From: Combretum micranthum
Lineage: Eukaryota > Streptophyta > Magnoliopsida > Myrtales > Combretaceae
Assembly: GCA_024138025.1 (NCBI GenBank)
Contig: JAMXBD010001048.1
Location: 372,001 to 436,000 of the forward strand
Length of the DNA stretch: 64,000 nt
Reading direction: 5' to 3'
Of this stretch, positions 1 through 11,984 are shown one piece after another. The first letter of the stretch is position 1; each line of letters starts with the position of its first letter. Made by a program: the position numbers and the translations under genes. Under the pieces are notes generated by a model that saw only the letters and a program-made list of their open reading frames with translations, made no database searches and was not told the DNA's origin.

Positions 1-352
1 GTGTGAAGATCCAACTGGTAGTATTGTGAATTCTAAGGAAGTAATTAAGGATTGTCCCTTAAATTACAGATCATGATACTACTACGATTTGATAGTATTG
101 GAAATAAATAATATGAAGATTTTGGGCATGAATTGGATGACCAAAACAAAAGTTACAATTGATTGCCAGAGGAAAGAAGTAAATTTCCAAGCTGCAAATG
201 GATCGAGTTGTTTTTGTTGGAGGATTGGTGATTCCACAACAAAAGGAATTAAGTTCATTTGAACTAATGTTAAGTAATGGCATCGTCAATGGGATTCAAA
301 CTTTCTGTATGCTTCTGAGGGAGAAAAGAAAGAAGATAATATTGCGGAAATT
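1..352 (+). pseudogene. Tekay-like retroelement: aspartic protease tail
   Basis: The window opens inside a Ty3/gypsy polyprotein. Around positions 91-262 one plus frame reads LIVLEINNMKILGMNWMTK and then TIDCQRKEVNF, which is the C-terminal part of a retropepsin (the ILGMNWM block follows the catalytic aspartate by roughly 60 residues in this family) and the strand that follows it. The catalytic DSGA motif lies upstream of the window or is lost. A stop follows at about 262, and no clean frame joins it to the reverse transcriptase at 353, so this part is decayed. The gag half and the 5' LTR are outside the window. Confidence 0.7.
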
Positions 353-1228
353 TTGGTAGTAAAAGAATTTCTTGATGTTTTTCCGGAAAAGTTATCGAGT
401 TTACCACCAAAACGGGAAATTGATTTTGGAATTGATTTGGTACCTGGTACCGAACCAATCTCAAAGGCACCATATAGAATGGCTCCACTTGAACTACGGG
501 AATTAAAGAAACAATTGCAAGAATTATTGGAGCAAGGTTTTATCAGACCTAGTGTTTCTCCTTGGGGAGCCCCTGTTTTATTCGTAAGGAAAAAGGATAA
601 TTCGCTGAGGTTGTGTATTGATTATAGAGAGTTGAATAAAGTAACAATAAAGAACAAATATCCTTTGCCGCGTATTGATGATTTGTTTGATCAATTACAA
701 GGGGCTACCGTTTTCTCCCGAATTGACTTGAGATCGGGTTATCATCAACTCAGAATTAAGCCTGAAGATGTGCCAAAAACAGCTTTTCGAACCAGATATG
801 GGCACTATGAGTTTTTGGTTATGCCATTTGGCTTGACCAATGCCCCTGCTGCGTTTATGGATTTAATGAATCGGATATACAGATCATTATTGGATAAATG
901 TGTCATTGTTTTCATCGATGACATTTTAGTCTATTCAACGACTGCTGAACAACACGTTGAGCATCTAAGACTGGCATTACAAATTTTGAGAGAACACAAA
1001 TTGTATGCCAAATTTTCCAAATGTGATTTCTGGTTAAATGAAATTTCTTTTCTAGGGCACGTAATTTCAGGAAAAGGTGTATCTGTGGATCCTGCAAAGA
1101 TCGAAGCAATTGTTAGTTGGAAACAACCAGAAAATGTTACAGAGATAAGAAGCTTCTTGGGGTTAGCAGGTTATTACAGAAAATTTGTGAAGGATTTTTC
1201 AAAAATTGCTCGACCCCTTACCAATTGA
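353..1228 (+). pseudogene. Ty3/gypsy (Tekay/Del-like) reverse transcriptase
   Basis: This is the reverse transcriptase domain of an LTR retrotransposon, which would copy element RNA into DNA in cytoplasmic particles. The open frame holds the family landmarks in order: the [20 protein letters not shown] linker, [45 protein letters not shown] and the catalytic FIDDILVYS box at about residue 187, then FLGHVIS and [12 protein letters not shown] at the end. The two aspartates of the active site are present. The frame stops at 1228, and the protein continues one frame back with the RNase H part, consistent with loss of one base near 1215-1230. The listed start is a frame opening, not a true initiator, because the domain is normally part of a polyprotein. 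Confidence 0.92.
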
Positions 1229-1912
1229 CTCAAAAGTATGAGAAGTTTGAATGGAATGATAAGAGAGAGGAAAGTTTCCAGGAGTTAAAGAAAAGATTGG
1301 TCTCAGCACCGATATTAACCTTGCCAAATAGTGAAATACCATTCACTGTTCACAGCGATGCATCAAAAAATGGGCTTGGTTGTGTGTTGATGCAAAATGG
1401 TAAGGTAATTGCTTATGCTTCAAGGCAATTGAGACCCTCTGAGAAAAATTATCCTACCCACGATTTAGAGCTAGCAGCAGTTGTCTTTGCTCTCAAGCTA
1501 TGGCGACATTATTTATATGGGCAAAGATGTGAGATTTATTCAGATCATCAGAGTCTTAAATATTTATTCACTCAAAAGGAATTAAATATGAGACAAAGAA
1601 GATGGTTGGAGTTAATCAAGGATTATGATCTTAGAATAAATTATTGTCCTGGAAAAGTAAATGCTGTAGCTGACGCTTTAAGTAGGAAAAATCATGCAGA
1701 AGTTGCCGCATTACTTACGTCTCAAAAAGAGATGATTCGAGAATTTGAACGCTTGAATATTGAATTTACTTGGCATGAATCAGAGGTTGAGTTGGCTAAT
1801 ATAATAATTGAGCCCACATTGATTGAAAGGATAAAAGAAGCTCAGCAGCATGACTCCACCTTGCTTTTGGTGAAACAAGAAACACAACAAGGAAGGTATA
1901 CAGATTTCAAAA
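1229..1912 (+). pseudogene. Ty3/gypsy RNase H domain and linker
   Basis: Continuation of pol after the first frame break. [16 protein letters not shown] carries the first acidic residue of a retroelement RNase [21 protein letters not shown] and [12 protein letters not shown] carry the next acidic positions, and [11 protein letters not shown] is the usual end of the domain. A linker to the integrase follows. RNase H would degrade the RNA strand of the RNA-DNA hybrid. The frame ends at 1920 and the integrase zinc finger continues in another frame from about 1913, so there is a second indel (one base gained or two lost). The open frame begins at 1117, but its first 100 bases overlap the RT in the wrong frame and are not coding. 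Confidence 0.9.
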
Positions 1913-3105
1913 TTGGATGATGGATTGATACGCCTGAATAACAGATTATGTGTGCCTAATGATCAAGAACTTCGGAAGGAGATTATGAGTGAAGCTCATA
2001 CATCTGGGTATACAGTACATCCCGGAGGTACTAAAATGTACCAAGATCTGAAAAATCATTTTTGGTGGAATGGGATGAAACGTGATGTGGCAAATTTTGT
2101 ACAAAAATGTGAAGTGTGCCAACAAGTAAAAGCTGAGCATCAACGGCCAGGAGGGCTGCTAAAACCCTTACCTATTCCGGAATGGAAGTGGGATCAAATT
2201 ACCATGGATTTTGTGAGCGGATTACCAAAAACATATCCAAAAATGATGCCATATGGGTGATAGTGGATCGGTTGACAAAATCATCACATTTCTTGCCAAT
2301 TAATATGACATACTCCTTGGATAAGTTAGCAAAACTATATATCCGAGAAGTGGTGAGATTGCATGGAATTCCAGCAGGTATTGTATCAGACAGAGATCCT
2401 AGATTTGTATCCAAGTTTTGGATAAGTTTACAAAAAGGTTTGGGTACTAAATTACGATTTAGTACCGCTTATCACCCTCAAACAGATGGACAATCTGAAA
2501 GGACTATCCAAACATTGGAAGATATGCTCAGGGCATGTGTTATGGAATTCAAAGGAAATTGGGATGAACACTTGCCTTTAGTGGAATTTGCGTACAACAA
2601 CAGTTATCATTCCACTATTCAAATGCCCCCTTATGAAGCACTATATGGGAGGAAATGTCGATCACCATTATTCTGGGATGATGTGGAGAAACTCGTACTA
2701 GGACCTGATTTGATACAAGATGCTGCAGAGAAAGTGAGAATCATTCAACAAAGAATGAAGGAAGCTCAAGATAGGCAGAAAAGTTGGGCAGATTTAAAAC
2801 GACGAATCTTGGAGTTCGACATTGGGGATCATGTGTACTTGAAAATAAGTCCTATTAAGAGTATACATCGGATTCGAACAAAAGGAAAATTGAGCCCCCG
2901 ATATATTGGACCTTTTGAGATCCTGGAGAGGGTAGGAAACTTGGCTTATCGACTAGCCTTGCCACCAAACTTATCCGGTATACACAACGTGTTCCATGTA
3001 TCTGTATTAAGAAGACACATTCCCGATCCGGATAAAGTTGTTGAATTGGAGCCAGTACAGTTGAAAGCGAATTTAACATACGAAGAACACCCAATTCGAT
3101 TTTAG
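1913..3105 (+). pseudogene. Ty3/gypsy integrase (frameshifted)
   Basis: Integrase inserts the cDNA into the host chromosome. The N-terminal zinc-binding module has the H-H-C-C pattern (EAHTSGYTVHPGG, then KCEVCQQVK). The catalytic core shows the three acidic residues: ITMDFVSGLP, IVSDRDPRFVS and YHPQTDGQSERT. The C-terminal part has the GPY/F-type segment (YIGPFEILERVGNLAYRLAL) and IHNVFHVSVLRRH, typical of chromoviruses. A third frame break between about 2230 and 2260 splits the core just after the first aspartate. The second frame is open from 2182 to 3105. With breaks on both sides the element could not encode an intact integrase. Confidence 0.92.
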
Positions 3106-3238
3106 ATCACAAGGTTCAAAAATTGAGGAACAAAGAAATCAGATATGTGAAAGTTTTGTGGAAAAATCATAATCAGAAGAAGCTACTTGGGAATCTGAGG
3201 AAGAAGTGAAACAAAAATATCCTCACTTACTTCAAAAC
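3100..3238 (+). pseudogene. Chromodomain remnant at pol C-terminus
   Basis: After the stop at 3105, shifted frames read ILDHKVQKLRNKEIRYVKVL, then WKNHN, and after a further one-base shift near 3178 EATWESEEEVKQKYPHLL. This pattern of basic strand, VLWKNH and EATWE is the group I/II chromodomain found at the C-terminus of Tekay/Del-type chromoviruses, where it helps direct integration into heterochromatin. The tail FEDKTSLKEGRM then runs into the polypurine tract and LTR. Two one-base losses interrupt it. Its presence identifies the lineage better than RT alone and separates this element from the Athila element further right. Confidence 0.82.
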
Positions 3239-3275
3239 TCAGGTAAATCTTTACGTTTTGAGGACAAAACTTCTC

Positions 3276-3290
3276 TTAAGGAGGGTAGGA
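3276..3290 (+). other. Polypurine tract of the Tekay-like element
   Basis: The purine-rich run ttaaggagggtagga ends exactly where the LTR begins with TGTGAGC. It would prime plus-strand cDNA synthesis. Its position fixes the 5' boundary of the 3' LTR. Confidence 0.82.
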
Positions 3291-3984
3291 TGTGAGCTCC
3301 GAAAAATTTCCGATTTCTGATTTCTTAAATTGTTTTGATAATTTTAATTATTATTTTGATTATTTTATTTTATTTTATTTATCAAATTAGTATAAACTTC
3401 TTCATAAATTAATTTTTCTTTATTCAATTATGAATCTCTAAACAGTATTAATTAAAGATTTTATTTATAAATTCTTTGTCCGAATGTTGTCTGAGTATTT
3501 GATCTTATACGATAAAAATTATTCGATTTGCTATTAAAATTTTAGACCGTGCTATTTTGTTTAAATTGGATATTTCTTATTTTTGATTAAATTTTTCCGA
3601 GACGATTAGTCAACAAGAAATTTAAGAAGATCCATGTTGCAATTATTTTATTAAATATATAATTATATAAGATAAATTTCGGTGGATATGTCTGACAGTT
3701 TTTGTTGACTTTAAGCTCTCTTTGACTTTGGATATATATATATATATATATATAGTATAAGCTGCGTTCCTCTTCTTCTTTCCTTTCCGTTTTGAAACTT
3801 CTGTTTTCTTTCTTTCTCAGTTCAATTTCTTTCTTTTCTTTTTCTTTGTTTTCTTCTTCTTCTTCTTCTTCTTCCGTGGGAGCAACAATCCAAGTAAGGT
3901 GAGTCCTTCTTCTCCTTCCTCTGTTTCTTTTTCATCTTTCTCCTCTGTTTTTTTTTTTCTTCTCTTCTTCTTATTCTTCTTCGT

Positions 3985-4073
3985 CACCCCAGCACCACCC
4001 CAGCCACCACACCACAGCCCGCACCCCAGCACCACCCCAGCCACCACACCACAGCCCGCACCCCAGCACCACC
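3985..4073 (+). repeat. 37 bp tandem repeat in LTR
   Basis: Two perfect copies (3985-4021 and 4022-4058) and a partial third of a C/A-rich unit beginning caccccagcaccacccc. They would translate as Pro/Thr/His-rich low-complexity peptide in any frame, so ORFs over it are artefacts. Confidence 0.9.
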
Positions 4074-4099
4074 ACACACCCATCGCTGATCACGGGCAG

Positions 4100-4415
4100 A
4101 GCAGGGTGCTCTGCCCCCACCGAGCCTCCACGCGCACCTCACGCGCGCTGGAAGGCCCCATGGGCGCTCGGAGCAGCGCTCAACGAGCGCCCAGCCTAGC
4201 GCTCCAGCAGCGCTAGCCAGCGCTAGCGAGCGCTCAAGGAGCGCTGAAGGAGCGCTCATGGAGTGCTCGAGCAGCGCTCCAGCGCACAGCGAGCGCTCGT
4301 GGAGAGCACAGTGAGCGCTCATGGAGCGCACAGTGAGCGCTCATGGAGCGCACAGCGAGCGCTCCAGCGCTCGAGCTTGCGCTCCTGGTGAGCGCTCCAT
4401 GCAGCGCCAGCAGCC
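4100..4415. repeat. GC-rich GCGCTC array inside LTR
   Basis: About 300 bp with dozens of GCGCT/AGCGC words, largely spaced repeats such as gagcgctcatggagcgcaca and cagcgagcgctc. Because AGCGCT is its own reverse complement, the array is rich in short palindromes and CpG sites. It is a sharp GC island in a very AT-rich surrounding and lies after the pyrimidine-rich leader of the LTR. Function unknown. Confidence 0.85.
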
Positions 4416-6414
4416 ACGCTGCTTCTCCCTCCCGAAGCAGCCCTGCTGCTTCTCATGGAGCATATATATATATATATATATGTATGCGTATATGTTATAT
4501 ATATGTAATGTAATTAGTATATATGTATATATGTATATGTTATATATATATATATAGTTAGTATATGTATATATTATATTCTTATATAATTTGTATATGT
4601 ATATATGTATATGTATAAGCTCTTATATGCTATATATTTATATATTCATACTTATATATCCTATAAGATATGTCATATTTCTTGCTATATATATATCTAT
4701 GCTTTGTTTTTATATAAGAATTAAATTATTAATATAAGATAAGTATGTTAATTTATTTAGATGTTTATATATAGACGTAAATATGATATATATTGTTATT
4801 ATTATTGTTATTACTCATATTTATTAAATTATTTCCTTTAACCTTTCAATACGTATTTATATATATATATCTATATGTTTAGTTACTTATATTACTTGGT
4901 TAAAATTTCTTTATCTTTAATAATAATATTTTTATTATTTATTTCTATTAGTTGTTATTATTATTTTGCTTATATTTCAAATAACTCTAAAATATTTAGT
5001 AAACGACCTTTGTACGTAAAATTTAGTTAATCGATTTATATTAGCTATATAAGGTTTTAGTAATAGATTCCAGAATATAGGAAGTCTGTAGTAGAGATAT
5101 ATATATATATATATATATATATTAGATGTTTTTAGTCAATTCTTATAGTATATTTCCATCTTTACTTATATTCAGGTGATTCGGACTCTGAGCTTGATCT
5201 GCCTGTTGACTATTACGACTGACAAGAAATATGGACAGGTGAGTATATTCCTATGATCTCTATACTTGATTGTGGTTGTAGAATAGAATTAATCATGTAA
5301 TCAAATATTAAGGGGTTGGGAAATAAACTGTGACTGTGGTTACTTGAATTGGTTGATAAAATATTGTAAGTATATTCTAACCCATTGGATGCTATAGAAT
5401 AGAAATGAAAGTGTATGAAACTTGTTTGCACACCAAGTAAATAAATATAAAACAATCTGACATAATAATTGAATACGTTCATGCATAGCATTCATGCACG
5501 TAGAAGGCCATCACCACTACACCTTGATCCGGATGGGCCGCACTGTCCCGTGAGGATGGTGAACATGGAGGACCGAAGTGGTATATACCTAGTATGTACC
5601 ATGGGCCTTGTTCTAGGGGAATGGGAACTAAGTCGTCCTGGGGAGACAGCCCTTCTCCTAAAATCGCGCCGGGTCATTGTTTCGGATTTATTACTTCACT
5701 GGGATGTTGTTATATGTATATTATTTTGATATATAAAAAGTTTTCTTGAGAAATTTGATTCCCGAAGTATATTAATCTGGGTGCTGATGAGTGGATGTAC
5801 CCCAACCCCGGATTCGGAGGGCGCAAATCCGAATATGTATATGGTTACCGGTTGGCTATATATATTTGTTCACTTGATTGTTTGCATTGCATATGTTTGA
5901 ATTAATAACTTGCTTGAATGGTATAGTGTGAGGAATATAACTCGCTGAGCCTGTGGTCGCTCACTCCCTTACAGTTTATTGTCACAGGACTATCTTTGGT
6001 ACCAGTCAGGACGAGGCTACCCTCAGGTTAGCTCCCCTTTGGATTCAGGGTTTTGAGGGAAGGATACGAGGGTTGAAGAGAGTTCCTTCTTCTTTTTCCT
6101 GGGAGGGGTTTTTAAATAAATCTTTGAAACAGGATTGTAATATTTATAGGATCAGTAACCCAACTGCTTTGTTGTATACACTCTTAAACTACTTTTCTTT
6201 TAATGTTATATTTCTGCAGTAGTTATTAAGTTAGTTTTGAGACTATTAGTTGTATTTTATATGGCTAATCTGGTACTATCAAACCCTGTGGTTATCTATT
6301 CAGGATACGCTTCTGCACAATATTTATGGCTTTAAGAGATTTATGATTTAAATCCTAAGCCGGATATTGTGTATGGCGGAACTGTCCCGTCTAAGATACC
6401 CTCGGAGCGTGACA

Positions 6415-8359
6415 GTGGAGGTACTTGTAATTTCAAAATTTTTGTTTATATAACTTTTTTTTTTTAAATTAAAACATGAAAAGTTGCAACTTTTAATCAA
6501 ATTTTGAAATGTTTCATGTGTTTGGGCACATCCATACATGATTATGGTTTTCATTAGTTACTGATTAATCTAAATTAAATCTAATGGATATGATTCAAAT
6601 CTTAAAGGTTATGACTCTTGGTAAGAGTCATATTCCTTCAACTTTATTAAAAAATATATAATACATTGCTTCTCTAATATTACTAGAGATTTTCTAGTCA
6701 CAAATTTCATTGTCTTTCTAGTGGAATTCCACCTTGAAACTCTTATAGAAAATTTATTATTATTTTTTTAGGATATGTATTGGGGTGGTGAAAACTCTTT
6801 AAGAAAGACATATCGATTCATGCTTCTAAGTCCATTATTGATTATTAGGTTCATCAAACCAAAATTTCCATCTTCTTTAAATTATTTTATTTCACTAATC
6901 ACATTTACCTAATATAACTAAAATCTATACATTCCCATGAATATGAGTATTTCATGTGATCCTGCTAGAAATATATTCTCTAACCCAAAATGAATTTACA
7001 ATTTAAATGGGAGGAGCACTCAGATCACTAACACTATCAGTTTGTGGAATTTATAAAAAGAGAAATAATTATGAAGTTTTTTTAAATTAAATAAATCGAA
7101 ATAGTGGACTAGAAGTCTCAAAACTTTTGATATTCTATTTGTCAAGCTCTAAACTTGCCATTTCAGATATTAAATTGTCTTAGAATTAGTAAATAGTGCG
7201 ATTGAGTACAATAATAACATGACAAACTTTAGTATTTTTATACGAGGGCCTCTAAATTACAATAATAAGGAAAACAATAGAAAACTCATTGAAACATTCA
7301 AACTTGAATCAATAAAACGATGAATGGCCAAAAAAAAAAAAAAAGAATCAATAAAACAATGAATTAATATCAAAAGGAAAAATATAATGAAATTTTATGG
7401 TTAAAGGACAATAGTAGTTAGTCATCATGAAGATTCTTTTTATTTTGAAGGATTATTTTTTAAACAATGAGTGTTAAAAACTCGTTAAACTATGTAATCT
7501 ATCAAACCTTAAATAATTAGATCAGATTAAAGACAGAAGCGAATGTCATAGGACAAGTTGAAGTTCTAAATCGTCAAAAACTTACATTTATGCCCACTCA
7601 GATGTATACTAAAATTAATACTTTTACATAACATATAGTTTAATACTAGGGTGTTATGTAATTCTCAATATATATTTGGGAAGTTTTACATTTCATACAA
7701 AAATATTTCTCCGAAGGATTACTAAGGATTAAAATATAATCAAAATACATTCAAAATTGAAAGTATAGGCCAACAACCATGTTCACATTCATGGTATAAG
7801 TTGATAGGGTTGTATAGGTATATTGTGTTCTTTTATTTTGTGTGATTATCTCAGATCGTTGTAATTACATTAATTACTATCTATTAGTAAAGGTCATAAT
7901 GATTGTGGGTGTGATGCTATGATATTTGATGATAAAAGTTTAAAAGTTGCAAATTTTATAAAGAATTATCATAAGTTTTAGGTTTTAGGATGGTTTTAGA
8001 GGGTTTTAAATAGGAGTTTATTCATAATTTTAATCACATACTAATATGGTAGAGTATAAGATATGGTTCGGATCCAATTCACTCCATACTTATTCATCCT
8101 AAATGTTGCCCTTTATCTTTTTTTTTTTTTTTTCCTTTGATTAATTTTTTGACCTCTTATTAGCAAGTAGTAGACAATAGTAATAGTTAGTAACGTGCTA
8201 AAAGTTATTATTATATTATTATTAAGGAAAGAATGTTGATTGTGACAGAAGTACCATCCCATCAAGTATTGGTCACTCGCACCACCATCTCTCCACCATA
8301 GCGATGAAGGAAAGACACCACAACTAATGTTCAACCTACAACTTTATTTTCCATTTTTC

Positions 8360-8395
<36 letters not shown>

Positions 8396-9637
8396 GTTCT
8401 TCTATATTAAATTTGTATACATCAAACATTTATGTTTATCCCATTTTGGTAACATAGCAAAGAATCTATCATAATTGATGAAATTTCATTTACATGCCAT
8501 GATAATGCTCAATTGTAACTAATATATGTTGTATATAATAAAATAAAAAGGGACTTGAATTCAAAAACCAAAAATTCAAGCATAATATTTTGAATTATGC
8601 ATTTTTCTTAAAATAAACAAGATTAGGTGTAAGACAACATACTTGATTTTATATATAGTTTATGGGAGTTTTAAAGTGAAAAGCTCCAAATATAAGTCGT
8701 CATAATATTTCATGGCATAATTATATCATCTTTCTTGATAGTTTTAAGTAATTCTATTACCCGTTGATTCTTTCATGAATAGTACTATTATTGCCACTTC
8801 AAACCCATTAGTTGTAGTTAACATGTTGATTATAAGAAGTGATAATTCTTATGATTGCCCTTATATCTCTATTACAACACTAGTAGTATTTAGAACATTT
8901 CTCCTCGATCAAATCACTAATTCAACACACTATTAATAGGAAACTTGACAATGTATAGTTAACTTTAAGGTTTTCATCATATCTATGAAGTCCATCTCTA
9001 ACCTATTTCTCTTCACAAATTTAAGTTAGACAAGTTTATACTTATCATGATTCAATGAGTTTTCACATTATTGAAAAGTGAATGTCTGTTTCCACCATTC
9101 TATTTCTTTTTCTATCAACTCTTTTTTCATTGAACACTATGCTACGTCTTGTGACGAGGGCGTAGCAACTCTACAATATGCTCATACTGAAGCATGTGTG
9201 TGCAAAGTTTTAAACTTGCAAACAAACACTGCATTATGGAAATCTCTAAAATATTTCATTATAATTATAAAAAGGATCATCAAGTTATATTAGTAGAAGT
9301 TTTAACTAAAATCCTTCAAATATAAAAAGGTCCTTAAACGTATTATCAAAGATCCAATCCTAAACTAATAATAAAAATTTAACAAATCTTTTTGTACATC
9401 TAGGCTAAAGAATTCACATATTCACCATTCTTGAAATTACTATCATTGTACCCTCCACTAGTGTACAGATCATATGCCATGTTATTATACATAGAGCTGT
9501 ATAACACTTGCCTTGGCAATGATTTTACAAAATGAAGTTAAATAAGGTCTTGTTAATATACTAGGCCACTTATTATGGCTTAAAAAGAAAATTTTCACTT
9601 TTTAAGTATTGATTACATATTATAAAAACATAATTGA
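6415..9637. other. Gene-free AT-rich intergenic DNA
   Basis: I see no coding region, RNA gene or clear transposon end here. Open frames are short and of biased composition. Visible are an A run near 7329-7343, a T run at 8119-8133 and a TA microsatellite at about 8365-8392. Confidence 0.6.
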
Positions 9638-10637
9638 TACCTAACTTGCTAATCATTTTTCGTTTGTAACAGAAATATATCTTTAAAAAATTTTGTAACA
9701 CAAAAATACATGAACTTTTAATATCATTCACCTAAAATACCCACAGCTAGATTCTAACTGTTTTTTCCGGTCGAAAGTTGACATAGCAAGTGGGAATGAT
9801 TAAAATAATATTTTTTTGCAACGTTGGAATTCTTATTTATTTTTTATTTTTTTATTCCCTCTCTCCTCTCTCTTCCTCTTCCTTACTCTTTCTTCTTCTT
9901 CTCTTTCTTCTTCCTTGCTTCTTCAATTAAAAAAACTCTTAGATAAAAAAAAAAAAACACTTGAATCGAAAAAAAAGCTTGAATAGCCAAAAAAAAAAAA
10001 GTCTTTTCTTTCAAATCAAACTCTAGACATAGGAGCTCCATTTGAGTTTTAGAAATTAGGGGGAAAAAAACATTCGTAGTCCTTTTTTTTTTTCTAGGTT
10101 TGTGTTGTTTGCAATGATTCAAGCTTTTTCTTATCTTTTTTTTTTTTTTTTTCCATGAAGCAAAAGAAGAAGAAGAAGAAGAAGAAGAAGAAGAAGAAGA
10201 ATCCAAGCTTTTTTTTTTTTTTGTTCAACATTTTTTTTATTTGAAGAAGAAGAAAACGAGAGAGAGAGAGAGAGAGAGAAGAGAGAATGAAGCGAAGAAG
10301 AGAGGAGTAAAGAAGAAGAAGAGAGAGAATAGAGAGAAAGGAGAGAGGAGAGAGAAAAAAGAGATGAACCTAAGCTTTTTTTTATTTAAGATTTTTTTTT
10401 AATTGAAGAAGAAGAGAGAGAAAGGAAGAGGTAGAGAGGAGAGAGAAATAAAAAAATTCCAACATGGTAGGAAAAATATTATTTTAACCATTCTCCCTTG
10501 ACACATCAGCTTTTGATAAGAAAAAAGGTCAAAATCCAACTATAGTTATTTTAGGTGAAAGATTTAGAGGTTTAAATATTTTTGTGTTACAAAATTTTTT
10601 TTAAGTATATTTCTATTATAAAAAAATAATTCAGGTA
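9638..10637. mobile_element. Foldback element with about 200 bp inverted ends
   Basis: The left arm (about 9638-9850) and the reverse complement of the right arm (about 10440-10637) align over roughly 200 bp. Shared blocks include attttgtaacacaaaaata, tcacctaaaata, ttaaaataatattttt and gttggaatt, and the outermost match is tacct at each end. The interior is also an inverted, purine/pyrimidine-skewed sequence: CT and CTT tracts on the left, AG and AAG microsatellites on the right. The whole kilobase can fold into one long hairpin. It has no coding capacity. Length and long imperfect ends suggest a Mutator-like or foldback non-autonomous transposon. The flanking target duplication was not resolved. 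Confidence 0.72.
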
Positions 10638-11984
10638 CTGTGAATGAAACTTACAAAATCCAAACCTATTCATGATTTTATATAATAAACAAGCATCATA
10701 CACATATTAAACTCTTACCCTTGTACCATTTAAGGTTAAGATTTCTAATATTAAACCTAATTTTATAATCTTATCTTTTTATTTTGTCATCTTCTCTAGT
10801 ATTAGGAAAATTCTATGATTCCGTCATTAATTTTGAGAGCACCGGTCCCATAAGTATCCAACTAGTCACAACATACCCAACCATAACCGAATCACTAAAT
10901 TAGTTAATCTTTTAATTATTGTATTTATTTTAATAATTAGATTATTGATTTGATGGTTCCATCCATGAGACCATAGAAGCTCACCTGGTATTAATTCACT
11001 TCTCCCTCTCTCTTTTTACTCTATCATCAATCAATCTTTTTTGTCTTTCCCTTTGATTATTTTCCCATCCACTTTGAATCCCACCCTATAAAAGTACACT
11101 TTTAATTTTTTTTTCCTTTTATATTCTAAATGTCAACGTTCTAAATTAAAAGGGAAAAAAAAAAAGGTACAGTACATTACGGGGACTTGTAGACATATTC
11201 ATTATGCATACCTGAAGCCTTACTAGTGAAATTAATTGGAATTTTAGTATAGTGAAATTAAATGTATTAATTGCTTTTCCTTTAAATTAACTATGTGATA
11301 TTGTGAATTAAGCCACAAAATAATTATGCCATTTTTTATGGTTTAAGTTAGTTAAAAGCATCTCAATTAAAAAAAAATGTTTTAGTCTGGAATTATGAAT
11401 TTTTTTGTGTACGTATTAGTTTACTTTTACTGTAAATTCCATTATGAACATTAAAGAAACTGAAAAATACTTGAAATATGTTTTTTTTTTTATTCTCAAA
11501 ATAGAGAATCGATAGCTACAACATATATATTTTAGAATTTTCTTAATCAATAATGGATTGAATCTGGATACAAAAGAGACTTATTGACCAAGTCCATATG
11601 GATTTAGGTTTTCAAATATGATTAATAAATGAGAATACTATAATTGATGTTTTTATGCATGATTCATTTAAATTCGAACATAGAATACAACTAGTTAACA
11701 CTGATTATTAGTTGTTATGGTGCTAGATATTTAACAACATAATCATAATAAATAAGATAAATGCCACATTCTGTCAATGGCTAACTTAGTTTGGGTTATT
11801 AAATATAAAAATATATATAATTACATATCAAATCAATAATTTTGAATTTTAAATAATTAATTGTAAAAAATATCCCTTTTTTTGGGTAAGGCAAGCACAT
11901 TTATTATAAACCACAACAGAGTCTAAAAATATATAAGGAAGCAACCCAGCCAATATCTAACTAAGCACCGGCAATACACAGTTC
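10638..11984. other. Gene-free AT-rich intergenic DNA
   Basis: No coding similarity, RNA gene or element end recognised; only homopolymer runs and short AT-rich frames. Confidence 0.55.

Larger units (their letters stand above)
3291..6414 (+). repeat. 3' LTR of the Tekay-like element (3.1 kb)
   Basis: It begins TGTGAGCTCCGAAAAATTTC directly after the polypurine tract and ends with ctcggagcgtgaca, giving TG...CA ends. The end block (cctaagccggatattgtgta ... gcgtgaca) matches the reverse complement of the start of the giant LTR at 22378, so both belong to one LTR superfamily. It holds a polypyrimidine leader (3770-3980), a 37 bp tandem repeat, a GC-rich array and several TA microsatellites (about 3733-3755, 4457-4483 and 5098-5124). 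A gctgagcctgtggtcgctca box lies at about 5943-5964, roughly 470 bp from the end. The 5' partner is outside the window, so no divergence date or target duplication can be read. Small ORFs here are not believable. Confidence 0.85.

Noticed and set aside
3817..4557. Open frames of 88-115 residues on both strands over 3817-4557
   Set aside because: They translate the CT-rich leader, the 37 bp repeat and the GCGCTC array; composition is low-complexity and no domain is present.
5469..5729. 86-residue plus-strand ORF
   Set aside because: Lies inside the LTR in a stretch that has relatives in other LTRs without an open frame; not a gene.
9883..10206. Serine- and lysine-rich ORF
   Set aside because: Direct translation of AAG/CTT microsatellites in the foldback element.
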